Below, one piece after another: positions 11,100-20,347 of a stretch of 64,000 nucleotides of DNA (position 1 is the first letter of the stretch; each line of letters starts with the position of its first letter). This DNA is from Undaria pinnatifida (lineage: Eukaryota > Sar > Phaeophyceae > Laminariales > Alariaceae): NCBI GenBank assembly GCA_012845835.1, contig JABAKD010000005.1, forward strand, positions 14,471,705-14,535,704, written 5' to 3'. The position numbers and the translations under genes are program-made. Below the pieces are notes generated by a model. It was given only the letters and a program-made list of their open reading frames with translations, did no database searches and was not told the origin of the DNA.

Positions 11100-12728
11100 T
11101 GCATGCCACTCACTGTTTCTTACGTGGATGCTGTCTACTTGCTACACGACCTTCACGTGGCGCACCTTAACAACAGGAGGAACGATTATTTTCCCCCTTG
11201 TTTTTTGTGTCGAAAATGTATTCCCTGTATTTTGGTACACGACGAAAGCCTTCTGCTTGAACTCTAATGTGCTCAATTCCCAGTTACGCTTGGAAGCACA
11301 ACCAGTAAGTTATATCGCCGAGATTATTTGTCGGACACTTAGTATTTAATACGGCATGAAAGCCTCCGCATGACTCGTTCGACCCTACAATCACTATGCC
11401 ATCTACATGAACGGCCATACTCAGTTCTACCTTGCCATCCACAACCATCCGGAAAGCACACGGATCAGTCCTACACTGCTCCATACCGTGTTCTAACACG
11501 GTCTTTACCAGTAGTCCGGCCCACTGAGGTCCGCTCTTTTTTAGACCATACAGTGATCTGTCAAGGCGAAAATCCTGCCTGACATGTCACCACACCCATC
11601 GGGTAGTTTCATGTATATCTCGGTGTCGAGTTTCGCGCGAACAAAAGCTTGCGCAACGTCTGAATGGAAAATATTCCGACCTTGGTGATTTTTGCAACGC
11701 CACCAGAATTTTAGCTGACGCTGACGATGGAGTTGGTGCAAACGTAAGTAATCTACGTCTTGCACCTGGCTAAAGCCCTTTTTTTGCAACGGCCACCAGA
11801 ATTTTAATTGACGGTGACGGTGGAGTTGGTGCAAACGTAAGTAATCTACGTCTTGCACCTGGCTAAAGCCCTTAGCCACAAGTCTTGCTTTCGTTTTTGC
11901 TAACATATCATCTTTGTCAGTCTTGTATGAGAACACCCATTTCGCACCTACAGGTTCCGGCCCTCGCGGCGGTGTCGCGGCTTCGTATGTACCAGTCGTT
12001 TTGTGACCGTCCAACTCAGTCTTCATGGCCTTGCGCCACGCCGCTTTGTATTGAGAACGCATTACATCTGCTACAGATTGCGGGGGCGGTTCTAGTTCTT
12101 CCGGGGAACCACTCGGCATGCACACGCTTAACTTCTCTTTATTGTCTCCCACAGCAGGTCCTCCAGACATCATGACCATTGTGTCCTCCGACGTCCGGGA
12201 TGGATTCTCCAGTATACTCCCAAACTCCGTCCAATTTTGCACTGCCGCAGAAATCGCGTCCTCGATCACACGCTGGCATTGAGCAGATTCATCATGCAGA
12301 CGTTGGCTCTGACTCCGAGTTCGGCCCATTATTGTCGGGGTTAGCCGTCCCCAGCTACTGAGCTCGTAAGCTGCCCCCCCCAACAGGGCCGCGGGGGAAT
12401 CATAGCCGTTCCCTTGGTCGGTGCCGGAGGCTGCTGATGGGCCCGAGTCGCTTTCGGCCCTCCATGCCGGGACCGGGGACGCGTCCACCGCGCCCCCTTG
12501 AGACGTGTCCATTGTCTCGGTTGTTTCGTCGCCAGCATTGCCGGCGGCAGGTACCTCCTGTGAGCGCTCTTGCAAGAACGCGTGCAGGTCAAGCCCCCAC
12601 GTCACGTTGAGGTCGGTCAGGCGAGCCAGACCTTCGTCCTGCTCGTCCATCACCCCCCCCCCCACCTTGATCTGACGTGTTCTCGTCGTCGGCCTCGGAC
12701 CCCCCCTCCTCCTGGGACAGGGAGTCAT
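11100..12728 (-). pseudogene. Ty1/copia reverse transcriptase (RVT_2), frameshifted, 3' truncated
   Basis: On the minus strand an acidic/proline linker (12.7-12.1 kb) leads into the RVT_2 domain: WRKAMKTELDGHKTTGTYE, GAKWVFSYKTD, KARLVAKGFSQVQDVDY. A ~90-bp segment is tandemly duplicated (11692-11782 and 11783-11872). Both copies carry the same small deletion just after DVDY, which shifts the following block out of frame, so the lesion predates the duplication. The frame shifts again near 11575, after which RLDRSLYGLKKSGPQWAG is readable. The catalytic YVDD box is HVDG (about 11405-11420), so the second aspartate is lost. Another shift near 11290 moves the 'FKRNWELSTLEFKQKAF' block to a new frame. 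RNase H and the 3' LTR are missing. Confidence 0.85.
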
Positions 12729-14387
12729 TCTTCTGGGCAGGTACAGGTGGTACAGGTGGTACAGGTGTTACGCGTTGCCAGGTGACGTGACGCGTAATAA
12801 GCAGAGTACGGTGTTTGGTCAGCACGCGTACGGCATCTCGGGGGCGCAGGCCCCAGGTGAAAACACTCCTGTGCTTTCGCCTGGGAGTTGTTTTCCCTCT
12901 TCACCTTGTAGAAGTCAGGCTTGAGAAAAGGTGAAAGAACTACCGGGGGGGTTCTACCATACCACATCTCGCACGGTGACTTGTTTAAGGGGTTAACGGA
13001 CGTTGCTGTGCGGTTCAAAGCATCGCGCGCCCAGTGCGACGCTTCTGCCCAAAACGATTCCGTTGCGGCAATTACGCTCCGGGAAAAAGATCACGAGCCT
13101 AGATTCGACCCGCCATTGCGGCTGTCTCAATCAAACTAGCAAGCGCTGGGCTAACTCACTGAATTGGGGACTGTCGACCGTGGGTAATTCTTGCGTAATG
13201 CATCGCGATCTACGTGGGTCGCCAAACTTCCTCCCGCAAAATTCACCGCCCCCATCGGATCGGACGGCCACCACCAGTGAAGAGACACCATCTGCACGAG
13301 TATCCGCGAGGAATTGCTGGAACATTTCGGCGGCGTCCGATTTGTGGCGCATAAAGTACAGCCACGTATACCGTGGATAATCGTCACGCACGATGAGAGT
13401 ATAACGCTTTCCCCTGTGCGACTTTATCACCTTAGGCCCACTCAAATCCACAAAAACTCTCCCGAGCTTCTTATCTGCTCGAGTGTGTGTGGACTGCTTG
13501 ATACCTCGACGGAGACCCTTCACCATGGAGCACCCTTGGCACTCCAGCAGCTTTCCTTCTAGAACGACTCCTTGCTCCTCCGCGGTCTTGCGGAGCAGTG
13601 CCTCGTGGGAGTTTTCGACCGCGCAGTGATAGTGGTTTATGTTAACAACGGGCTTGTTTGGCAGTTTTCCCGGGGCGAATACAGCACAGGCATCTCCCCT
13701 AGTGCTGCAGTCGACCCGGTAGCCATAAAGGCCGTACAGGTTCCCGGTCAACGGAAACACGATCGAAAGCTCAGACTTGAGCTTTACTACAATCCCAGCG
13801 GGACGTCCTTCAAAAGTGTGACCGTGCTTCACGAGAGTGGGCGGGGAAAATAGATTATATCGGAGGTCTGGCACGTGCGCAACATTCGTCAGCATTACTC
13901 GTACAAGACCGTTTCGGGATCGAAAGACAAAGTTAATATCGCCGTATCCTTTAATCGTGCGGGTTGTGCCGTCAGCAATACGCAGTTTTAGATTGCACTC
14001 TCTGTAGTTGATCATGCCATCTGCGGAAGGCGTCATGTGAGTAGACGCTCCACTATCGGAAAGCCAGCCCTCATCCCCTACTTGCCAAGGCGACTCCCCT
14101 TCCCCCTTTTTGCTCGAAACATTGCTGCATTTGCCTGTCTCTCTAGCCTTGAAGGCTGAAGCCTCGAGCGTATCAAAATCATCATCGTCGTCCGACGCCG
14201 CCAGCACAGCTTCTTCTTTTGATGTGGGGCGGACATCAGCAGCGTGCCCCCGTCCGTGGCATCTGCTGCATAGCTCCTCCGCGCAGTCGATCTTCCAATG
14301 GCCCTCCTTGCCACACCTGTGGCGTCTCACCTCGGAGGTACCGCCATCGGCGGCTTTGGCGCTGCTGCCATCACCACCGGCAGCCAC
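12725..14387 (-). pseudogene. Ty1/copia gag 3' zinc knuckle, protease and integrase
   Basis: Minus-strand frame with a zinc-knuckle-like pair (CGKEGHWKIDC and CSRCHGRGHAADV; both knuckles appear eroded). An aspartic protease core GWLSDSGASTHMTP follows at about 14050, with no recognisable lesion in the readable part. Next come the integrase HHCC finger (HYHCAVENSHE...LECQGC) and the integrase core with FVDLSGP and RSDGGGEF. The place of the catalytic glutamate reads SPQFSELAQRLLV. The family normally has a glutamate before the arginine, and here it is glutamine. After a frame break near 13130 the integrase continues at 13018-12725 (SPCEMWYGRTPPVV, RVLTKHRTLLITRHVTWQRV). It is not functional. 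Confidence 0.88.
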
Positions 14388-15850
14388 GGCCGAGCGACCA
14401 CCGTCCTCGTTGGTGCCTTTACCGCCGCGTCCTTACCGTCCCCGACGTCCACTTTTTCTTTTTCCGCGGCCTCCACCTTGCCCGTGGGCACCGCCGCCGG
14501 CCCCTTTTCTGTGGCCACCATCGCCACCGCCGGCAAACATAGCATGGCTGGCATGGCCAGCATTGGATCGCTTCCAGAAAATCGGTGATGCCGCTCTCGT
14601 GCAGCCTTGATGATGTCATGGCGGCCGATACTGTCACGAGATGCAAGGTTCTTTGCCTTCGCGTCGTATTCGGCAGGCAGTGTGTCAATGAAAATTGTGT
14701 ACAGCATGTGGTGATCGAGGGTTACTCCTGCTGTGTGCATTTCTGCGGCAAGATCTTCGATCCTGTCCATCTCCTTAAGAGGGTTACTCCCTGGCGCCAT
14801 CTTAAAACTACTAAGGCGTCGGGAGAGGTCGGATTTTGTGTTCGTCGTTTGAGGGCCGTACCACGCATGGAGAGCGTCCCACGCTTCCCTCGGCAAGGTG
14901 AACCGGTGCAAAATGCTCTTGTCGCTCTTGCTCTTGAGAGCCGTTGACAGGAAAATCCACGCCAGTGCATGTATATGTACACTCCTGAAAAAAGAGGGTT
15001 ACTTCCTGGCGCCATCTTGAAACTATTAAGGCGTCGGGAGAGGTCGGATTTGGCTTCCGTCGTTTAAGGGCTGTACCACGCGAGGAGAGCGTCTCATGCT
15101 TCCCTCGGCAAGGTGCACCGGTGCAAAATACTCTTGTCGCTCCTGCTCTTGAGAGCTGTCGACAGGAAAATCCACGCCAGTGCATGTACATGTAAACTTT
15201 CGCGCCTCTATCCCTTGTTGACAGGTACCGAGTTTTCGGTACCCAATTCCCCTACGGGAATGTACTGCGGTGGATCCAACACAAAAGCTGATAGGGAGCC
15301 TAGTCCTTTCTCGTATTACCTGGCGTCTCTGTTCCAGACAGTGAACCCGGGCTTTTCCCCACTAAATATTGGGCCAGCGGTCTGTTTAAGAGCACGTCTA
15401 GATAGCGGCATATCGTATCCAGTCCCCAACTCACTGCCGGGGTATGACCCCCATTCTCCGGCCCACCTTGGCTGATCTGGCTCAACCCTTGCTGGGCCAA
15501 CCTCGACAGGAACTTCAGCTTCTCTGCGTCCCGTCACCCCAACACTACGCGAGGCATCCTCACGAAAATTCGCCCCTCTTGCTGCTGTTGTATTTTCTCG
15601 CGCTCCGTCTCCAGCAGTAGCTGTAGAAATTGTCGCGCAGCAGTGGGTTCAGCCCCTTGCGGGTTCCCCCTTACAGCGGCGCTGTCCTCAGCGTTGTTGA
15701 ACTCCGACGGGCCGCTGTTCCTCAGGAGCTCGGTTATCATCTCCCTCACGTCTTGCATTATGGATGCTTGCTTCTCCTCCATCATCAACTGAAACTCATT
15801 CCTTAGCTGCTGAATCTCATCCGTGGCGTCTCTCCCCTGTACATAAATCC
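14327..15850 (-). pseudogene. Ty1/copia gag, frame-broken, with 215-bp tandem duplication
   Basis: Read on the minus strand from about 15850, the gag begins with a coiled, acidic N-terminus (EEKQASIMQDVREMITELL). It passes through frame breaks to GEKPGFTVWNRDAR and LSAFVLDPPQYIP, and then the gag core SILHRFTLPREAWDALHAWY, LDHHMLYTIFIDTLPAEYDA and SRDSIGRHDIIKAARERHHR. The core start occurs twice because a ~215-bp segment is tandemly duplicated (about 15190-14976 and 14975-14760; ATGCACTGGCGTGG recurs with a 215-bp offset). The upstream copy has extra stop codons, so the downstream copy is the better preserved one. Confidence 0.8.
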
Positions 15851-15871
15851 TTGGCTGCTGGTGCCAGAATC

Positions 15872-16090
15872 CCTACTTTTAAGAACTCAAGAACTACACT
15901 AGTGTGTTAGTAGAGTCCGAGCCCGGATGCCCTGACCGCCTCGCGGTCTGACGAGGGCTTTTATCTTCGTTGTATGAGAGGACAGAGAGGAGAGAAGGAG
16001 CAGAAAGCGGAGTGCCAGAGCTATCCTCTCATGAAAAAAAATGCATGAAAACGCCTACGAATACATACGCAACTCTTTACAACTTTTGTA
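15872..16090 (-). mobile_element. 5' LTR-like sequence of the copia element
   Basis: This lies immediately upstream of gag in the element's direction. It is homologous, in inverted orientation, to the isolated copy at 6119-6288. It contains a palindrome CCGCCTCGCGGTCTGACGAGGG. A possible primer-binding site region (TGGCACCAGCAGCC on the minus strand) lies near 15855-15875. No equivalent is present beyond the RT end, so the 3' LTR is absent. Exact ends are uncertain. Confidence 0.6.
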
Positions 16091-17329
16091 ACCGGCGTGC
16101 TGTGACGATCCAGACTAAAATGCAGGTCTGCCTAACAAGCGGTTCTTGGAAGGATGCAAATCACCCCTCAGGCCACTCGTCTAACACCTCAAGGGGCTTC
16201 GCGCTTGGTGCAGCGATGTCTGCCTGGTCGGTGAAACCAGACGTGCTCCCGCTCGGCATTGCAGGGATGTAAGGATCTATGGTCATACTGCTACGGGCAT
16301 GCATGATTATCGAGTACACCCCTTCCCCCCCGCCCATGTCATGTTATTGACGTCTCTTCAGTCTCATCACATGTTCTGCTTTTATTTTGTTCTCCCCCAA
16401 ATCTGTATGCGTCAGACCTGGGCGAGATCATTCATGAAGTCAACCGATCCCACCACTGGTTCACACGACGACACTCTTCTCGTACTATTACCATAATGGT
16501 AACAATTCCTGCCTGTTATGGTACTAATACATACCAGTATATAGTAAAAACGATAGCTTTGTCTGTCAGCGCGAGAAGGCAGCGTAACAGACAAAGTGAG
16601 GTATATTGTGTTTGATAAAGAGAATGAAGCATATGTTTCTGTCGGGAATCGGGGTCGTACGAGATTAAAGGCAAACGAGTACCCCAGGACCAGTATCGGA
16701 TGCAGTTCGTCGCGTGCAGGCTGGCAAGACCACGCCGAACGCCACCGAGTTGGGGCTTTTGCTGATAATGTCAGTACAGTAAAAATATTTTAGTTTTGGG
16801 ACGTTAACATTATTGCTTGAGTGGCCCCCGTGAATTCCATGCACTTGATATGTTTTTTCGAACAGTTCTTCAACATGTTTCTGGCACAACTATGGTATAG
16901 TGTAGCCGATGAATGGATGCGAATTCTTGCAAAGCCCTAGTCGGCCAAAATTGATTCGTCGAAAACGTAATTGCCGCTGCTATATACCCAACAAAGTGTA
17001 TGTTTGCGACTCCGTCAGTCGAATCCGACCGACTTTATATTTCTGCTTTTTTCCGGGAAAAAAACAAAGAAATAACATATTTGCGAGCGTGCGCGCTGTA
17101 GACGTGAATGGTTATGATGGTTTGCCCCTGTGTAGTACGGTAGTGCGTGGCAAGGGGAGAGCCCCGGAGCTCGGCGGACTCGCAAACATATCTTTTGTTG
17201 GTTATATAGCACTACCCACTGAACCATGTAGTCACAGTGCCATATACCCAACATGCTGTGTCCGAGGTAGCCGGAGACCTGTTTAACACCGTTCGGGGCA
17301 ATACGTCACATTTTTTGGCTTTGCGCGGC
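16091..17329. other. Non-coding stretch
   Basis: Only short unrelated ORFs are present. No repeat was recognised here. Confidence 0.4.
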
Positions 17330-18040
17330 CGCCCGTGGGTGCCCACGTGATATTCCGCGATGTACTACGGTATCTCGCGGCATCCCATGAGGGTGCCCGC
17401 GGGAGTTCCGACGGTATACCGCGGGATCCCGATTCCCTGGGAGCTCCCGCGGGCACCCGCAGAACCCCATATTGTACTACGCCGGAACCCGCGGTATGCC
17501 ATTGTACTTCTCACGGGCAATCCCGCAGTCGTGCGGACATCCAGCATATCTCAGGGTTACCGTTGATGTTATGGTCGGGGTTATTTTTAGGGTTAGGGTT
17601 AGAGGGAGGGTGAAAACGCTCCATGTAAACTCTGTCACGCGAGACTGCGTAAACATACGTAATGTTAGGATTGATACATGTCGACCGCAGGCGCCCGTGA
17701 CAACTACTGCGGGTACCCGTTAAGAGTTTGACAGGTGATATCGCGGGGAAGTAACCCCGCGACATCTTACGGCAATCCCTTTGATGGGAACAGCCTCAAG
17801 ATACGGCGGGATTATTGACGGGCGCCCATGGACGCCGATGGGTACCTGCGGGCGATCGTGGGCATCCGCGATACCTCCCAGGAGCGCCCGCGAATTCTCA
17901 TGATAACTATGTTGAGATGGAGGGATCGCCCGTGTGAGCGACCGCGGGCGCCCGCGGATGCCCGAGAGATGCCGCGGGAGTGCCCAAGGGCGACCGCGAA
18001 ACACGAGAAAAACATCGTCCGTTCGGAGTGACGATACCGC
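17330..18040. repeat. CCGCGGG-motif-rich block with embedded telomere-like repeats
   Basis: Words of the type (C)CCGCGGG(C/T)(A/G)CCC, CGCGGGA and GGGCGACCGCG recur irregularly every 10-40 bases on both strands at 17335-17560 and 17740-18000. The 17587-17605 interval between them carries TTAGGGTTAGGGTTAGAGGG. Coding in several frames is incidental to the motif. Confidence 0.6.
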
Positions 18041-18794
18041 AACCGGTCCACACACACCATCTGCGTATTGAGCAGGTAGCGTTCAAAACATCAGCAACAC
18101 GTTAATGATGCCATGATACTTGGGCTCGACGCAAGCAAGATGTGTCGGTGGCTGCAGTGCTATATGGGCGGCGACAGGGCTTACCTAGCAATTAGGTGCC
18201 TTACCCCCACCCCAGTCCGTGGCCTGTTCGATACTGACCCGCTGAACACTAACCATGTATACTAACATACCCTACGTAACCCTAACTTGGTTGCTGGTAG
18301 TATAGTAGGGGGATACTCGTGTCGATATACATCGACCTACAAGTCCCCACGTGGAATACGCGCCGGGCTTGCTTCATTCTATACCATTTTTTTGGCCATC
18401 GGTAGGCTTGAGAGTTGGCGCTTTTGTAAGGTATACTTCAAGTCGAGCAGTGATCACAGCGATTTGTGAGAGCCGTGATGCCCAAACCCCTTGAAGGAGC
18501 GCGCTTGGTGCTCTTGTAAGATCGTTTGGATGTCCAGTTTTGGAATTTGCAGCGTGAGCTCGGTGTTGGAGGTACCGGCCGGCGCTTGGTGCACTTGTTG
18601 GCCTTGCAATTGATTTCGCCGTCGTATCGTCGAATTAATGGTACTATAGAACTTGTACTCAGTTTTTAAATCGCGGGGCCATCAGGTCGAAGTAGTTATG
18701 CCAACCAAATGCAACACAATCGAGAGGTTTGGATCAACACGACCCATCAATATTATAACGGCCGTGTTCTGCCGCAAATGGTAGATGATGCTCT
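18041..18794. other. Non-coding stretch
   Basis: No supported gene. Short GC-mixed ORFs only. Confidence 0.4.
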
Positions 18795-18998
18795 GATGCC
18801 GTAGCAAACAGCAAAGGCCTAGAGAATTACCCTCTGTGGCGAGGTCGTGCGATGATTGCCATACCCACTTCATCTGGGAATCGCGTCGTAAAAATCGCAA
18901 AGAGAAAGCTGCAACAAGATGACCCGGAAGAGGAGATACATATTGAGATTGAAGAGAAATGGCGCTATTATGCGCGACCGCCAGCTCGTTCTATGTGA
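18795..18998 (+). CDS. Possible C-terminal coding fragment, unknown
   Basis: An open stretch of 67 codons without an ATG start ends in TGA at 18996-18998. It has protein-like composition: NYPLWRGRAMIAIP, GNRVVKIAKRKLQ, then an acidic-basic tail EEEIHIEIEEKWRYYARPP. A splice-acceptor-like CCGTAG precedes it at about 18803. I do not recognise a family. It could be the last exon of a host gene or a transposon remnant. Support is only compositional. Confidence 0.25.
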   Translation, partial: DAVANSKGLENYPLWRGRAMIAIPTSSGNRVVKIAKRKLQQDDPEEEIHIEIEEKWRYYARPPARSM

Positions 18999-20161
18999 GG
19001 CCGGCAGCAGATGGAGCACGGGTCATGTCGTCTAGCTATGTTACGCCTCAGAATTTCAGGAAAACACCGCCCGGAAATGAAAAATATTACTCGTTCCTTT
19101 CGTAGTACTGTTCAGAGGAATGAGCAAGACTGGCACCAAGGTCAACACATATTTTCCCGTTATCCTGAACCGACCGACCACTGTAGTATGTATGTACCGA
19201 CTGTACTGATAACCTACCGTGCGATATTGCTATGGCTACATCGCTCCCGGTACCTGCGAGTACGATTGAACTGTTTCAGCATTTGTGTGTCCCATTTCTG
19301 CTGGTGAAAATTCGAAAGCAGCAGAAGCACAAGTTTATTTGTCGAACTCACAGCTGACGTATTTGTAATGCACGTTTAATAAAATATGTCCCCCCCATAC
19401 CGCCAGCTGGTCATTGAGGGTTCGGGAATCACAAAACGTGTACGCACGCACTCGAAAAAAAGTACGCCGTGAATGCCGCGCTCCGGTATCTCTTGCCAAT
19501 GACTATACCCCTTCCTAAATAACCCAAAACACCCGCAACAACGAAGCTGCGCAACCTACACTGCCCATAACTAAAGCGCACTACTGTGTTTAAGGCCTCA
19601 AGCCTCGTTGGACTCTTCGTATTCGAGAGTGTGGTCTTGAACCCCCTGGTGTGAAACACACTACCTCCTTTTCCTCTTTCGCCATTGGAACCAGGACACC
19701 ATCTTCGGCAAAACGCGGTCACTACGGCCCATGTCTACCGTGGATGTTACATGATACAAACGCATCTCATCATGATACAAACGCATCTTACGCCCCCCCC
19801 CCGTTCTCCGACTCGAAAAGGACGCGCGGTGTACGATAAAACGACAAGGAGTAGGCAAACGAGTACGCCCCCGAGCGTGTGCCTAGCATCGTGTTTGCAG
19901 AGGCAGTATGTGACTCCTAGCTCGTGAGCCTTTCATATAAGGCGTAACCTCAAACCGAAACATGACACATGGTTCTGGCATTCCGCCAATGCCTATGAAA
20001 AAAACATCAGCAAAAAAGTACATAGTAATATAACCTACAAACAGGAATTGTGGCTGAGGTGGTTTCTTAGAGTTCGTTATTAGAACAGGTGCTTTCTACA
20101 CTAAAGTTCAACACAATAACCGCTCTACTATGTAACCAACAGACCCGAATATGAAGGATAC
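18999..20161. other. Non-coding stretch downstream of the two-membrane-segment gene
   Basis: Contains a partial unit-C-like word (TCGAACTCACAGCTGACGT) at about 19340-19362. It also has a 21-bp duplication (CATGATACAAACGCATCT twice) at about 19749-19790. No coding region is supported. Confidence 0.45.
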
Positions 20162-20347
20162 TCATCTAGTGAAGTCTGTCTGTGCCGCGGCGAGCTTAGT
20201 GCGCCCGCAAATGTTTATTTCCCGCATTTCTACATCCTCCGCGTCCGAAGACTCGCGTCGGTAGAACAGTAGTCCGAACATCAACGGAACCACCAGCCAA
20301 AAGCCGCTGATTTCCCCCAACGTTCCAACGATGTCCACCGGGTCCAC
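20162..20347 (-). CDS. Exon F (terminal) of the two-membrane-segment gene, TM2 and tail
   Basis: The acceptor is CCTTGAACGGCCCAG|GTGGACCC. The exon reads VDPVDIVGTLGEISGFWL, then a hydrophobic run and YRRESSDAEDVEMREI, and ends with a TGA at 20162-20164. It is in phase 0 with exon E. Its first ~20 bases and the acceptor are repeated five more times upstream. Confidence 0.68.
   Translation of the reverse strand: MDPVDIVGTLGEISGFWLVVPLMFGLLFYRRESSDAEDVEMREINICGRTKLAAAQTDFTR

Noticed and set aside
10756-11349. 197-codon plus-strand ORF
   Set aside because: It includes a (TA)n microsatellite giving YIYIYI and then runs antisense to copia RT sequence readable on the other strand.
13003-15475. 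Plus-strand ORFs over the copia element (for example 166 codons at 14110)
   Set aside because: Antisense shadows of the minus-strand gag and pol frames.
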